NCBI GenBank assembly: GCA_017417585.1
Contig: JAFPYX010000057.1
Location: forward strand, 1 to 57,300
Reading direction: 5' to 3'
DNA length: 57,300 nt
Source: Victivallales bacterium
GTDB taxonomy: Bacteria; Verrucomicrobiota; Lentisphaeria; Oligosphaerales; Oligosphaeraceae
Numbering within the stretch: the first letter of the stretch is position 1; every line of letters starts with the position of its first letter. Under the pieces are notes generated by a model, which was not told where the DNA came from, did no database searches, and saw only the letters and a list, made by a program, of their open reading frames with translations. Below, one piece after another: positions 9,242-16,488 of this stretch. The position numbers and the translations under genes were made by a program.

Positions 9242-9844
9242 TCAGCCGTCCGGCGGCGGGGTGGCGGGGTTCGGGACGTCACTCTCATTCTGTGTTGTCC
9301 GGTTGGAAGGCAAGGCGTTTCGTGAGAATTCGCAGCCACAATAGTTCTGCCGATAGAGGTCAAGTTGGCGGGAAAGCTTCAGCGAACGCAGAAAACCATC
9401 CCGCTTCTTGAAGTCGTATGGCTCGAAATTCGGGTGCGTCTTGCCTATGGACAATAGCAGTCTAGAGTTCTTGTGGGGACTGACAGTTAGGCTGGTGGTG
9501 AAGGTCATTCCAATGCTGGAGGAAAAATTCGCGGCACGGGCCAACGACCATTCGAAGCACTTGGCGCAACGGGGGCCGCCTTCACGACATTGTTCATAGT
9601 CCGGTATTTTCGCCACGTGGTCCAGCCAGCTGTGGTGGAGATAGGCGTCTACCTGAACTTCTCCCAGGGAATAATGTGCGGCGACCTTGCGGAGATTGTC
9701 CAGCCGCCGGGTGAATTCCGCCTCGGTGTCCAAATTTGAGTTGGAAAAGAAAAGACGACATTCGCGTCCTTCTGCCAATAAGCGCTCCACGCAGGCAGTT
9801 GAACAGGGGCCACAACAACAATGCAGAAGAATGGGGGAGGGCAT
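9242..9844 (-). CDS. queH: Epoxyqueuosine reductase QueH
   Basis: A 200-residue protein of the QueH (DUF208) family, the cobalamin-independent enzyme for the last step of queuosine synthesis in tRNA. The N-terminal LHCCCGPCS cluster, the central CREGGPRCAKCF cluster and the late YCGC motif supply the cysteines that hold the metal centres in this family. The last 25 residues are Pro/Asn-rich and poorly conserved. The start lies only five bases after the stop of ftsQ, so the two are probably co-transcribed. Confidence 0.92.
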   Translation of the reverse strand: MPSPILLHCCCGPCSTACVERLLAEGRECRLFFSNSNLDTEAEFTRRLDNLRKVAAHYSLGEVQVDAYLHHSWLDHVAKIPDYEQCREGGPRCAKCFEWSLARAANFSSSIGMTFTTSLTVSPHKNSRLLLSIGKTHPNFEPYDFKKRDGFLRSLKLSRQLDLYRQNYCGCEFSRNALPSNRTTQNESDVPNPATPPPDG

Positions 9845-9849
9845 GGCCG

Positions 9850-10680
9850 CTACTCGGGACGGACCGGGATGTTGTTGACGGTCAAATCCACAAAGGAGAT
9901 TTTCTTGTTGAGTTTGCGACGATGTTCGACAATGTATTGAAGCCGGTCCAGATGCGCCGGGACATTGCTGACTAGCATGAACACAGCCGCATTTTCTTCA
10001 AAAATATCATTACCCTTTAAAAACAGGATCATCTTTTCTTTTTCTGGCTCCATTTGAACGGAGGAAATCTCATAGGTGGCGCCATCCGTCCGAAGAGCGC
10101 ATTCGCGGAGCAAAGACAGGAAGGCAAGCACGAATGGGTCTTCCGTATGCTTCCCGATGACATAATGCTCCGGATTCCTGAGATTCGTGATGCAGGGAAG
10201 CCGGTCGGTGTTGCCGGGAAGATTGCCTGGGAGCACATAGCCTTCCTGGTCGATGCGAAGACTTTGAGGCGGGAGAATCAATTCTGCCACAGGGACGCGA
10301 GGTTTGATGGCAATTCTAAGCGTGCCGGGGAAGACTCGCCGAACCTCGACGGTCAATACACGGGGGTCCTGGATCAATTCTTCACGCAAGTTCCTGATGT
10401 CAATGCTGGTAAGTGTGGTCAAACCCTCCTGGATCTGATTCCGCTGCAGACACTCCTCAACAGCCGGACGCAGTTGCTCGCAGGGGGTTGCGATGTCGAT
10501 GGTGGTTATCCGGAAGGCAGGGTTTTCACGATAAAGCTGGCGAATGCCGTAGCGGCAGAGTAAGCCAAGGACAGACAGTAGCGCCAAGATGATGATGACG
10601 GCGACAATGGGCATCAATCGTGAGTTCTTGCGCGATTGGTCGCCAAGTGCCTCAATGGAATGGTCCTCGTGTTTTTTCAT
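9850..10680 (-). CDS. ftsQ: Cell-division protein FtsQ/DivIB
   Basis: A 276-residue bitopic protein: basic cytoplasmic N-terminus, one transmembrane helix (about residues 22-45), then a POTRA domain. The segment with DPRV, EVRRVFPGTL and IKPR is the characteristic POTRA/FtsQ core, followed by the beta domain. FtsQ links early and late divisome proteins. It is notable that the gene is not within a division/cell-wall (dcw) cluster here but between queH and rimO. The family is weakly conserved; the call rests on layout plus the FPGTL-type motif. Confidence 0.8.
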   Translation of the reverse strand: MKKHEDHSIEALGDQSRKNSRLMPIVAVIIILALLSVLGLLCRYGIRQLYRENPAFRITTIDIATPCEQLRPAVEECLQRNQIQEGLTTLTSIDIRNLREELIQDPRVLTVEVRRVFPGTLRIAIKPRVPVAELILPPQSLRIDQEGYVLPGNLPGNTDRLPCITNLRNPEHYVIGKHTEDPFVLAFLSLLRECALRTDGATYEISSVQMEPEKEKMILFLKGNDIFEENAAVFMLVSNVPAHLDRLQYIVEHRRKLNKKISFVDLTVNNIPVRPE

Positions 10681-10719
10681 GGAAGAAAATGGCTGGGTAG
10701 GTCAATTGGCGGCTCCCGT

Positions 10720-12135
10720 TTAACTCAAGAGCCGGGCGACAAGGTCGTAGTCGTCGGCCTGAGTGATTTGAACCGTGGTGAAGCGTCCAGGCTCCAACCG
10801 CTGACCATTCGACAGGTGAATCATCACGCGAGGATCCACCTCGGGAGCATCTGCCGTGCCGCGCGCGGCCCAGATGCCTTTGCGGACTCGTTCCTCGACG
10901 AGAACCCGCATGGATTTCCCTACGAATGCACGGTTTCGAAGGAGGGAGATGCCTTTTTGCAATTCCAGAAGTTCTTTTCGTCGTTCTTCTGCGACTGCCT
11001 GAGAGACCAGGCCATCATGAATCAGGGCTGCCGGGGTGCCAGGCTCCGGGGAGAAGGCAAAGGCGCCAAGTCGGTCGAATTTCATCTCCCGGACGAAGTC
11101 GAGAAGCTCCTGGAAGGCTTCGTCGGTTTCGCCTGGATATCCCGTCATGAAAGTGGTTCGGATGACAAGGTCGGGGTAATGTTCACGGATGCCGCGAAGC
11201 AGGCTACGCGTCTTTTCGCCGGTCATGCCTCGCCGCATAGACCGCAGAACGGGGTCGGCGATGTGCTGCAGCGGAACATCCAAATAGGGGGCCAGGTGCT
11301 TCCCCCCATTCAGAATTTCCAGAAATTCCCGCGTGAGATGGAGAGGGTGGGTATAGAGGACTCTGACCCAGAATTCCCCGGGAAGCGCATCGATTTGGCG
11401 TAGCAGAGCGGACAATTCCTGGCGAGGCTGGAAGTCGAAGCCGTATGCCGTGGTATCCTGTGCGATCAAATTGAGTTCTCTTACGCCATTTGCCAGCAGT
11501 TGCCGACATTCGGCCAATACAGATTCCGGTGCACGGCTGCGGAGGTTCCCTCGAATGCCGGGGATGGCGCAGAAGGCGCAACGGTGGTTGCAGCCTTCGG
11601 CGATCTTGACGTATGCGTATGACGGCGGAGTGACCTGAATGCGTGGCGCCGTATCATCATAGAGCCAAGTGGGTGTCGCCGCATTGACCAGGATTTCCGG
11701 TGCCCCCGACGAAGTCTTCCTGGCCAGACGCAAAACGATTTCGTGGATGTGAGGCGCGTCATCAATGCCGATGAAGCAATCCACCTCTGGATATCGGGCG
11801 GCATATTCCGGTGCGCTGCGCTGTGCCAGGCACCCTCCGACCACCACACGGCGTACTAGTCCTTTGAAACGGCCGGACTTTTTCCAGCGGATGGCATCTT
11901 CAATGGCCCTTTCTGCCTCGTCCCGTGCGCTTTGGATGAAACCGCAGGTGTTGATCAAGGTAAGGTCGGCAACCTCTGCGTCCGTGGTCAGGCAAATGCC
12001 GTGTGTTGCAAGAGAACCGCACATCACCTCGGCATCGACGAGGTTTTTCGCGCAACCCAGCGAGACGAGTCGGACGGTGTATGGCTGGGCAGAAAAAAGT
12101 GAGGCTGGCTGGGAAATGGAGGATCGACGGGACAT
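10720..12135 (-). CDS. rimO: Ribosomal protein S12 methylthiotransferase RimO
   Basis: A 471-residue radical-SAM methylthiotransferase. The N-terminal UPF0004 domain shows VSLGCAKNLVDAE, INTCGFI and GGCLAQR with the three cysteines that bind the auxiliary cluster. The radical-SAM motif CNHRCAFC follows near residue 190, then PGIRGNLRSR, which is typical of RimO. A C-terminal TRAM domain (about 405-471) ends the protein. It adds a methylthio group to an aspartate of ribosomal protein S12. The choice of RimO over MiaB rests on the SLGCAKNLVDAE form of the N-terminus. Confidence 0.95.
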   Translation of the reverse strand: MSRRSSISQPASLFSAQPYTVRLVSLGCAKNLVDAEVMCGSLATHGICLTTDAEVADLTLINTCGFIQSARDEAERAIEDAIRWKKSGRFKGLVRRVVVGGCLAQRSAPEYAARYPEVDCFIGIDDAPHIHEIVLRLARKTSSGAPEILVNAATPTWLYDDTAPRIQVTPPSYAYVKIAEGCNHRCAFCAIPGIRGNLRSRAPESVLAECRQLLANGVRELNLIAQDTTAYGFDFQPRQELSALLRQIDALPGEFWVRVLYTHPLHLTREFLEILNGGKHLAPYLDVPLQHIADPVLRSMRRGMTGEKTRSLLRGIREHYPDLVIRTTFMTGYPGETDEAFQELLDFVREMKFDRLGAFAFSPEPGTPAALIHDGLVSQAVAEERRKELLELQKGISLLRNRAFVGKSMRVLVEERVRKGIWAARGTADAPEVDPRVMIHLSNGQRLEPGRFTTVQITQADDYDLVARLLS

Positions 12136-12319
12136 GTAAGTGGAAAGGGAATACTTCTAGGTGGAAGACGTTTGGAAGCATTCCATGTTTTGAAGGATAC
12201 TTCCCCGGGCCAGTAGCGGGAATGCTGCGGAAGTGCCGGAACCGCACGGGGGGATGAAGGAATTTGGGTGCAATGCAAAAATCATTCGCCGGGCGGCGAA
12301 CGAATATGGCGATTTGGGT

Positions 12320-13186
12320 CTACGGTTCGGGATCGGGCGGCGGCGCCAGGAGCTTTCCGTAAGGATATGGGAGGGCATCATGGCCAAGCCCGTCGATGCT
12401 CAGCAGAAGGTTCGAGAACAAATGCACATCGAAAGTTTCCCAGGAAACGGTGGAAGAGGCAAGAAGCTGGGCCAGATAGATGCGGATGGTTTCCTGATTG
12501 GTACAGAGGTGGAAATCCTCTGGGCCGTGCGCCTTGGATACCTTCCAGCCTTCCGTGGGGTCGGCAAAGCTGTGCATGGAGTCGATCAGGCAAAATTTCC
12601 CGCTGATCAGGCAGACTTGCAGCATGAGCCCGTGGGAACGGGCAAGTTGCCTGGCCAGCACACAGAGTACTAGGGCGATTCCCTGACAATTGTCCAGGAC
12701 ATCGCCGACAAGATAATGAAAGACGTTCAAAATGGGGTGGGGAGGCACCGTGTATTTGCGGTCCGCCATGAATTTCGCCACCTGCCGCAAGGAGACCTCC
12801 CCCTGGGGGTGAAATCCCTCAAGGAACTCCTGCGTGGCCTCCATGAGATAGCTGCGGGAGGAACGCTGGTCGTAGAGCTGGTCGATGGCCAGCATGGCTT
12901 CCCAAGCGTCCAGCTGTCCCTGCTCGAATTTAAAGATGAATTTTTCCCGCAGCTTCTGCATCCTGAGGCAGCCGGCAAGCTGATGAACGCAACGGCGCAG
13001 CGCGAGGTCAGGGGTGTCCTGGTTGTCGGCGATGAGGCGTTCGCACAGTGCAGGCGTGCGCAGCATCTGTTCCATGGCCAGGGAAGAGATGCAGGGATTG
13101 GGATCCAGCATCAGCGCCTTGAGTGTTTCCTGGCTGGTGGCAGATCGCACCGAGGGGATTTTCTTGGATGTCGTGGATGGTTTCAT
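12320..13186 (-). CDS. Transglutaminase-like (SirB1-type) protein, probably catalytically inactive
   Basis: A 288-residue soluble protein. Residues 1-110 are helical and repeat-like. The rest resembles the SirB1/Transglut_core2 fold: HPILNVFHYLVGDVLDN then CQGIALVLCVLARQLA, and a strand pair around GKFCLIDSMHS. In that family a GHFLL-type strand follows; here its His is replaced by Lys (GKFCL), so the classical Cys-His-Asp triad is not obvious. Six bases separate it from the lytic transglycosylase upstream, so they are one operon. Family call is moderate and function unknown. Confidence 0.5.
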   Translation of the reverse strand: MKPSTTSKKIPSVRSATSQETLKALMLDPNPCISSLAMEQMLRTPALCERLIADNQDTPDLALRRCVHQLAGCLRMQKLREKFIFKFEQGQLDAWEAMLAIDQLYDQRSSRSYLMEATQEFLEGFHPQGEVSLRQVAKFMADRKYTVPPHPILNVFHYLVGDVLDNCQGIALVLCVLARQLARSHGLMLQVCLISGKFCLIDSMHSFADPTEGWKVSKAHGPEDFHLCTNQETIRIYLAQLLASSTVSWETFDVHLFSNLLLSIDGLGHDALPYPYGKLLAPPPDPEP

Positions 13187-13192
13187 GCGAAT

Positions 13193-13840
13193 TCATTCTC
13201 TGGGAAGAGCGGTTTTTTCCACGCGATAGTGGTTTCGGCGCTCCAGAATTTGTCTAATATAGCTTTGGGTTTGCGGATAAGTGATTTGTTCAATGGAAAT
13301 GGGAAGGTCGGGAGTCGCGGGTGCCCAGTCCTTGACGACTTTGGTTCGGCCTGCGTTGTATTCCGCAAGCTGGAGAATCTCCCGGGAGGCATAGCCGTCC
13401 CAGTGTTTGCCTGTGTGAGAAAGATACCAACACCCGATTTCAAGATTGATTTCCGGTCGGAACAGTTCCTGGCGGGAAGGTATTTTCTGGCGGTTCACTC
13501 TGGCCCAGTCCTGCACAGCGCCGTCAGTGATCTGCATGAGGCCGATCTCGCCGATCTTGCCGACGCTGTCGGGATCGAAACGGCTTTCCTTCCAGATTAC
13601 CGCGCGTACCAACTCTGGTTCCAGGGAGTGCTTTCGGGCGGCGGCGTAGATGGCCGGCAGAAGCTCCTCCTCGCTCAGCCTGGGAGCGGGATGACCAAAG
13701 GGGGAAATCTGCCAGAGGCGATAGCCAATTCCAATGGCCAGAACCATAAGACACACCCGGAAAATCCAACGCAGAGAGCGGTGTCTTGCCTTGCGGGAAC
13801 GCTGGGCAGGCTTTGAGGTTCTGGCGGTTCGGGAAGACAT
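13193..13840 (-). CDS. Membrane-anchored lytic transglycosylase (SLT family)
   Basis: A 215-residue protein with a basic N-terminus and one membrane helix (about residues 26-44), then a Slt70-type catalytic domain. VIWKESRFDPDS carries the catalytic glutamate (ES motif), GEIGLMQI is the GLMQ motif, and LAEYNAGRTKV is the AYNAG-type motif. It cleaves peptidoglycan glycan strands to give 1,6-anhydromuropeptides. It lies 20 bases after dut and directly before the transglutaminase-like gene. Confidence 0.9.
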   Translation of the reverse strand: MSSRTARTSKPAQRSRKARHRSLRWIFRVCLMVLAIGIGYRLWQISPFGHPAPRLSEEELLPAIYAAARKHSLEPELVRAVIWKESRFDPDSVGKIGEIGLMQITDGAVQDWARVNRQKIPSRQELFRPEINLEIGCWYLSHTGKHWDGYASREILQLAEYNAGRTKVVKDWAPATPDLPISIEQITYPQTQSYIRQILERRNHYRVEKTALPRE

Positions 13841-13860
13841 TTTCAGGCCGTGCAGAGAGG

Positions 13861-14298
13861 CTATTTTTGCCCCGTGGAGCCGAAGCCGGCTTCGCCCCGG
13901 TCGCTGGTCGAGAGGACGGCTGAAGGTGTCAGTTCACAGGCGGGAAGGCGCAGGAAAAGCATCTGGGCGATGCGGTCTCCGCGTTGAATCTCAAAGGGTT
14001 CGGAACCATGGTTGATGAGGATGGCCTGGATTTCGCCGCGGTAGCCGGAATCGATGGTGCCTGGAGCGTTGAGAACCGTCACGCCATGCTTGAGGGCCAG
14101 GCCGCTGCGTGGCCGCACATCCGCCACATAGTCCGCCGGCAGTTCGATGTGCACGCCGGTGGGAACCGCCGTGTATGCTCCGGGGGCCAGCGTAAGGTCG
14201 CGGGCGGCGCGCAGATCGTAGGCGGCGTCGCTAGCGTGGGCCTTGCGGGGCAGCAAATCGTCGCATCCTGGTTCCATCTGGAAGAAAATCTTATCCAT
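13861..14298 (-). CDS. dut: dUTP diphosphatase
   Basis: A 145-residue trimeric-type dUTPase that hydrolyses dUTP to dUMP. All five motifs are visible: SDAAYDLRA, RPRSGLALKHG, the NAPGTIDSGYRGEI block with the catalytic aspartate, GDRIAQMLF, and the C-terminal GEAGFGSTG flexible arm. An in-frame extension further upstream exists, but it overlaps the neighbouring gene in another frame, so the ATG at 14298 is preferred. Confidence 0.95.
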   Translation of the reverse strand: MDKIFFQMEPGCDDLLPRKAHASDAAYDLRAARDLTLAPGAYTAVPTGVHIELPADYVADVRPRSGLALKHGVTVLNAPGTIDSGYRGEIQAILINHGSEPFEIQRGDRIAQMLFLRLPACELTPSAVLSTSDRGEAGFGSTGQK

Positions 14299-14332
14299 AT
14301 AATTCGTAATCAAGTAGTTATGGTATTTATTA

Positions 14333-15028
14333 TTAGGATTTTGCGCGTCGATACACCTCGTAGAAACGGTCCTCGAACTGCTCGAAGAGTCCGTAGTCGC
14401 GCAATTTTGCGCCGAGGTTGCGGGCGCTTTCCAGTGTGGTGCAGTTCTGGAAGTCATTCTCGATTTCCTGCCGCACTGCGGCGGGCATTCCATCCTGGAG
14501 GTCCAGCAATCCGCGTTGCGCAATGTCTCGCGCGTGGTAGGGAAGCGACCGCTGGACAAGTTGGGTGATGAAGTAGAGGAGCGAGACCTCCCAGGTGTCG
14601 TTGGTTCCGACAATCACCCCCCGCAGTTCGTGGAGATTGTCTTGCGCGTCCTTGGCGGCCTGCTCGGCGATTTCGCGGAGATCGCCAGAAACTTGGTGGG
14701 TATGGTATTCCTGCTTGCTGAACTTGAGGCCGTACTGGAGGAAGCGCACTGAGATGTCCTTGGCGAGCACCTCGTCGAAATACCGCTGTGCGTCCGCCCC
14801 GAAATTCTCGACCACCCTCTGGCGGTAGTATTGCGGGGTGATGATTCGCGGTCGTTCGGCAGTGACCACTCCGTCGTGGAGGTGGACACGTGTCGGATTG
14901 TCTGGATCTTCAGCGACGACGAGGTAGTGAACCAATGTCTCGCCGAAGGTCTCGAGCAGTTTGGGCGGCATATACACAATCCGAGTGCTTTTGGCCGCGT
15001 ACCAGATTTCGTCCAGGTTATTGTTCAT
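14333..15028 (-). CDS. Unrecognised soluble protein
   Basis: A 231-residue protein with no signal peptide or membrane segment. It has a mixed N-terminal part (about residues 1-80) that may be a small beta domain, and a helical second half with EYHTHQVSGDL and a Tyr/Phe-rich C-terminal helix. I do not recognise the family. It is 34 bases upstream of dut on the same strand and divergent from the coaB-like gene, with the 106-base gap 15029-15134 holding TATA-like promoter sequences for both directions. Codon use is like its neighbours, so it is a real gene. Confidence 0.6.
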   Translation of the reverse strand: MNNNLDEIWYAAKSTRIVYMPPKLLETFGETLVHYLVVAEDPDNPTRVHLHDGVVTAERPRIITPQYYRQRVVENFGADAQRYFDEVLAKDISVRFLQYGLKFSKQEYHTHQVSGDLREIAEQAAKDAQDNLHELRGVIVGTNDTWEVSLLYFITQLVQRSLPYHARDIAQRGLLDLQDGMPAAVRQEIENDFQNCTTLESARNLGAKLRDYGLFEQFEDRFYEVYRRAKS

Positions 15029-15134
15029 GAGGAGAGGAGTTTTTTCAAAATATAATCTATCGACGGCATTTTGCGTGCGCTATATAACACTATAGTACAG
15101 CGATTATTCCCAAAACAACAGTTTTTGCAATTCG

Positions 15135-16196
15135 ATGACGCGACAAACTCAAATTCTTTTCCTGTTGGATCACATCAGGCCATTTGAGGAGACCTTGTGT
15201 GTGGTGGGCGACTTGTGCAGGGATAGAGACCTGTGGAGCATCCAGGTAAGGGTGTGTCCGGACGAGGTGCTTCTGCGGCTGGTCACCCCGGCAGGCTGGG
15301 AGGCGTTGACGGGGTATCCCGTTGTGTCTGAACGGGAACTCTCAAAGTATTTGGAACAGAAGCCATTGGCTATGTTTTGCCAAGGCTGGCGGGAAGACTT
15401 GGCACCGATGTTGGCGCACTCCGGTGTCCCCGTGTTGCTGTGGGGGGATGAATTGCCGCCCGGACTGCCGTCTGGCAGTGCCGCATTGCCAGGGTTCGAG
15501 GCAATGGAAATTCTGCAGAGACTAGAGCAACTTGCTTCTCCCCAGGATTTTGTCGGGAAGACAGTGCTGGTGACGGCGGGACCGACGGTAGAGGACATCG
15601 ATCCCGTGCGCTTCATCACCAATCGCTCCAGCGGCAAGATGGGCGTGGCGATCGCCTGGGCCGCCGCAATGCGTGGAGCACGGGTGTTGCTGGTACACGG
15701 CCCCATGACTGCCGAGGTGCCGGATTTTCCTGGACTGGAGAAGTTTCCCGTGCGTTCGGCGCAGCAGATGCACGATGTGGTTCGCGACCACTGGTGCGAG
15801 GCGCAGGTTGCGGTGCTTTGCGCGGCGGTGGCGGATTTCCGCCCCGACCACTATGTCCCCCAGAAGATCAAGAAGATCGAGGGAGAGGGCATGGTGCTTG
15901 TGCTGGAGCGCACGCCGGATATTCTTGCGGAGCTGGGTGCAATGCCGAATCATCCATTCCTGGTCGGCTTTGCCGCAGAGACCGACGATGTGGAGATCAA
16001 CGCCCTGAACAAACTCCGCAGAAAACACTGCGATCTGCTCTGTGCCAACGACATCCGCAAGCCTGGATGTGGGTTCGCAGGCGACACCAACCAAATCACC
16101 ATCTACGCTCCCGACGGCACTGTACTGGCCTTGCCGATGCTCTCCAAGCAGGGCGCCGCATACCGTATCCTGGAGGAGATTGCCAAAAGAATCTAG
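15135..16196 (+). CDS. coaB: Phosphopantothenate-cysteine ligase (CoaB) with degenerate CoaC region
   Basis: A 353-residue protein. Residues about 140-353 are a clear CoaB domain: VTAGPTVEDIDPVRFITNRSSGKMG, the DFRP and KIKK motifs and CANDI. CoaB joins 4'-phosphopantothenate with cysteine in CoA synthesis. In the usual bifunctional CoaBC an FMN-binding decarboxylase (CoaC, about 180 residues) precedes it. Here the N-terminal part is only about 135 residues and I cannot find the CoaC catalytic histidine or PASANT-like motifs. The decarboxylase is therefore either lost or very diverged. The stop codon lies inside the first unit of the repeat array that follows. Confidence 0.85.
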   Translation: MTRQTQILFLLDHIRPFEETLCVVGDLCRDRDLWSIQVRVCPDEVLLRLVTPAGWEALTGYPVVSERELSKYLEQKPLAMFCQGWREDLAPMLAHSGVPVLLWGDELPPGLPSGSAALPGFEAMEILQRLEQLASPQDFVGKTVLVTAGPTVEDIDPVRFITNRSSGKMGVAIAWAAAMRGARVLLVHGPMTAEVPDFPGLEKFPVRSAQQMHDVVRDHWCEAQVAVLCAAVADFRPDHYVPQKIKKIEGEGMVLVLERTPDILAELGAMPNHPFLVGFAAETDDVEINALNKLRRKHCDLLCANDIRKPGCGFAGDTNQITIYAPDGTVLALPMLSKQGAAYRILEEIAKRI

Positions 16197-16440
16197 CCGG
16201 TCTAGCGAATCTAGCGGATCTAGCGGATCTAGCCGATCTAGCGAATCTAGCCGCTCTAGCGAATCTAGCCGCTTTAGCGAATCTAGCCCATCTAGCTGGT
16301 CTAGCGAATCTAGCCCATCTAGCTGGTCTAGCGAATCTAGCGAATCTAGCCGCTCTAGCGAATCTAGCCCATCTAGCTGGTCTAGCGAATCTAGCGAATC
16401 TAGCCGGTCTAGCGAATCTAGCCAATCTAGCCGGTCTAGC
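16189..16440. repeat. 28-copy 9-bp tandem repeat (NNNTCTAGC)
   Basis: Exactly 252 bases made of 28 units of NNNTCTAGC, where NNN is most often GAA, CGG, CCA, TGG, CGC or GGA; one unit carries TTTAGC instead of TCTAGC. The core is constant while the triplet varies. The array begins over the coaB stop codon and ends eight bases before the heptamer repeat at 16449. Because the unit is a multiple of three, several frames stay open on both strands, giving spurious Leu-Ala, Ser-rich and Leu-Asp peptides. Confidence 0.97.
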
Positions 16441-16448
16441 CGATGAAG

Positions 16449-16483
16449 CCCTTTGCCCTGTACCCTGTACCTTTTACCCTGCA
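16449..16483 (+). repeat. Heptamer tandem repeat (CCCTGTA type, 5 units)
   Basis: Five adjoining 7-base units: CCCTTTG, CCCTGTA, CCCTGTA, CCTTTTA, CCCTGCA. It ends five bases before the ATG of the DUF4091 gene, where a ribosome binding site would be expected but none is seen. Confidence 0.85.
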
Positions 16484-16488
16484 CTGAT

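Noticed and set aside
16189..16440. CRISPR array
   Set aside because: Units are 9 bases with no spacer structure, and no cas genes are present.
15522..16484. Leu-Asp and Leu-Ala repeat proteins across the 9-bp array
   Set aside because: They arise because the unit is a multiple of three with no stop in several frames; they run on into antisense or out-of-frame coaB sequence.
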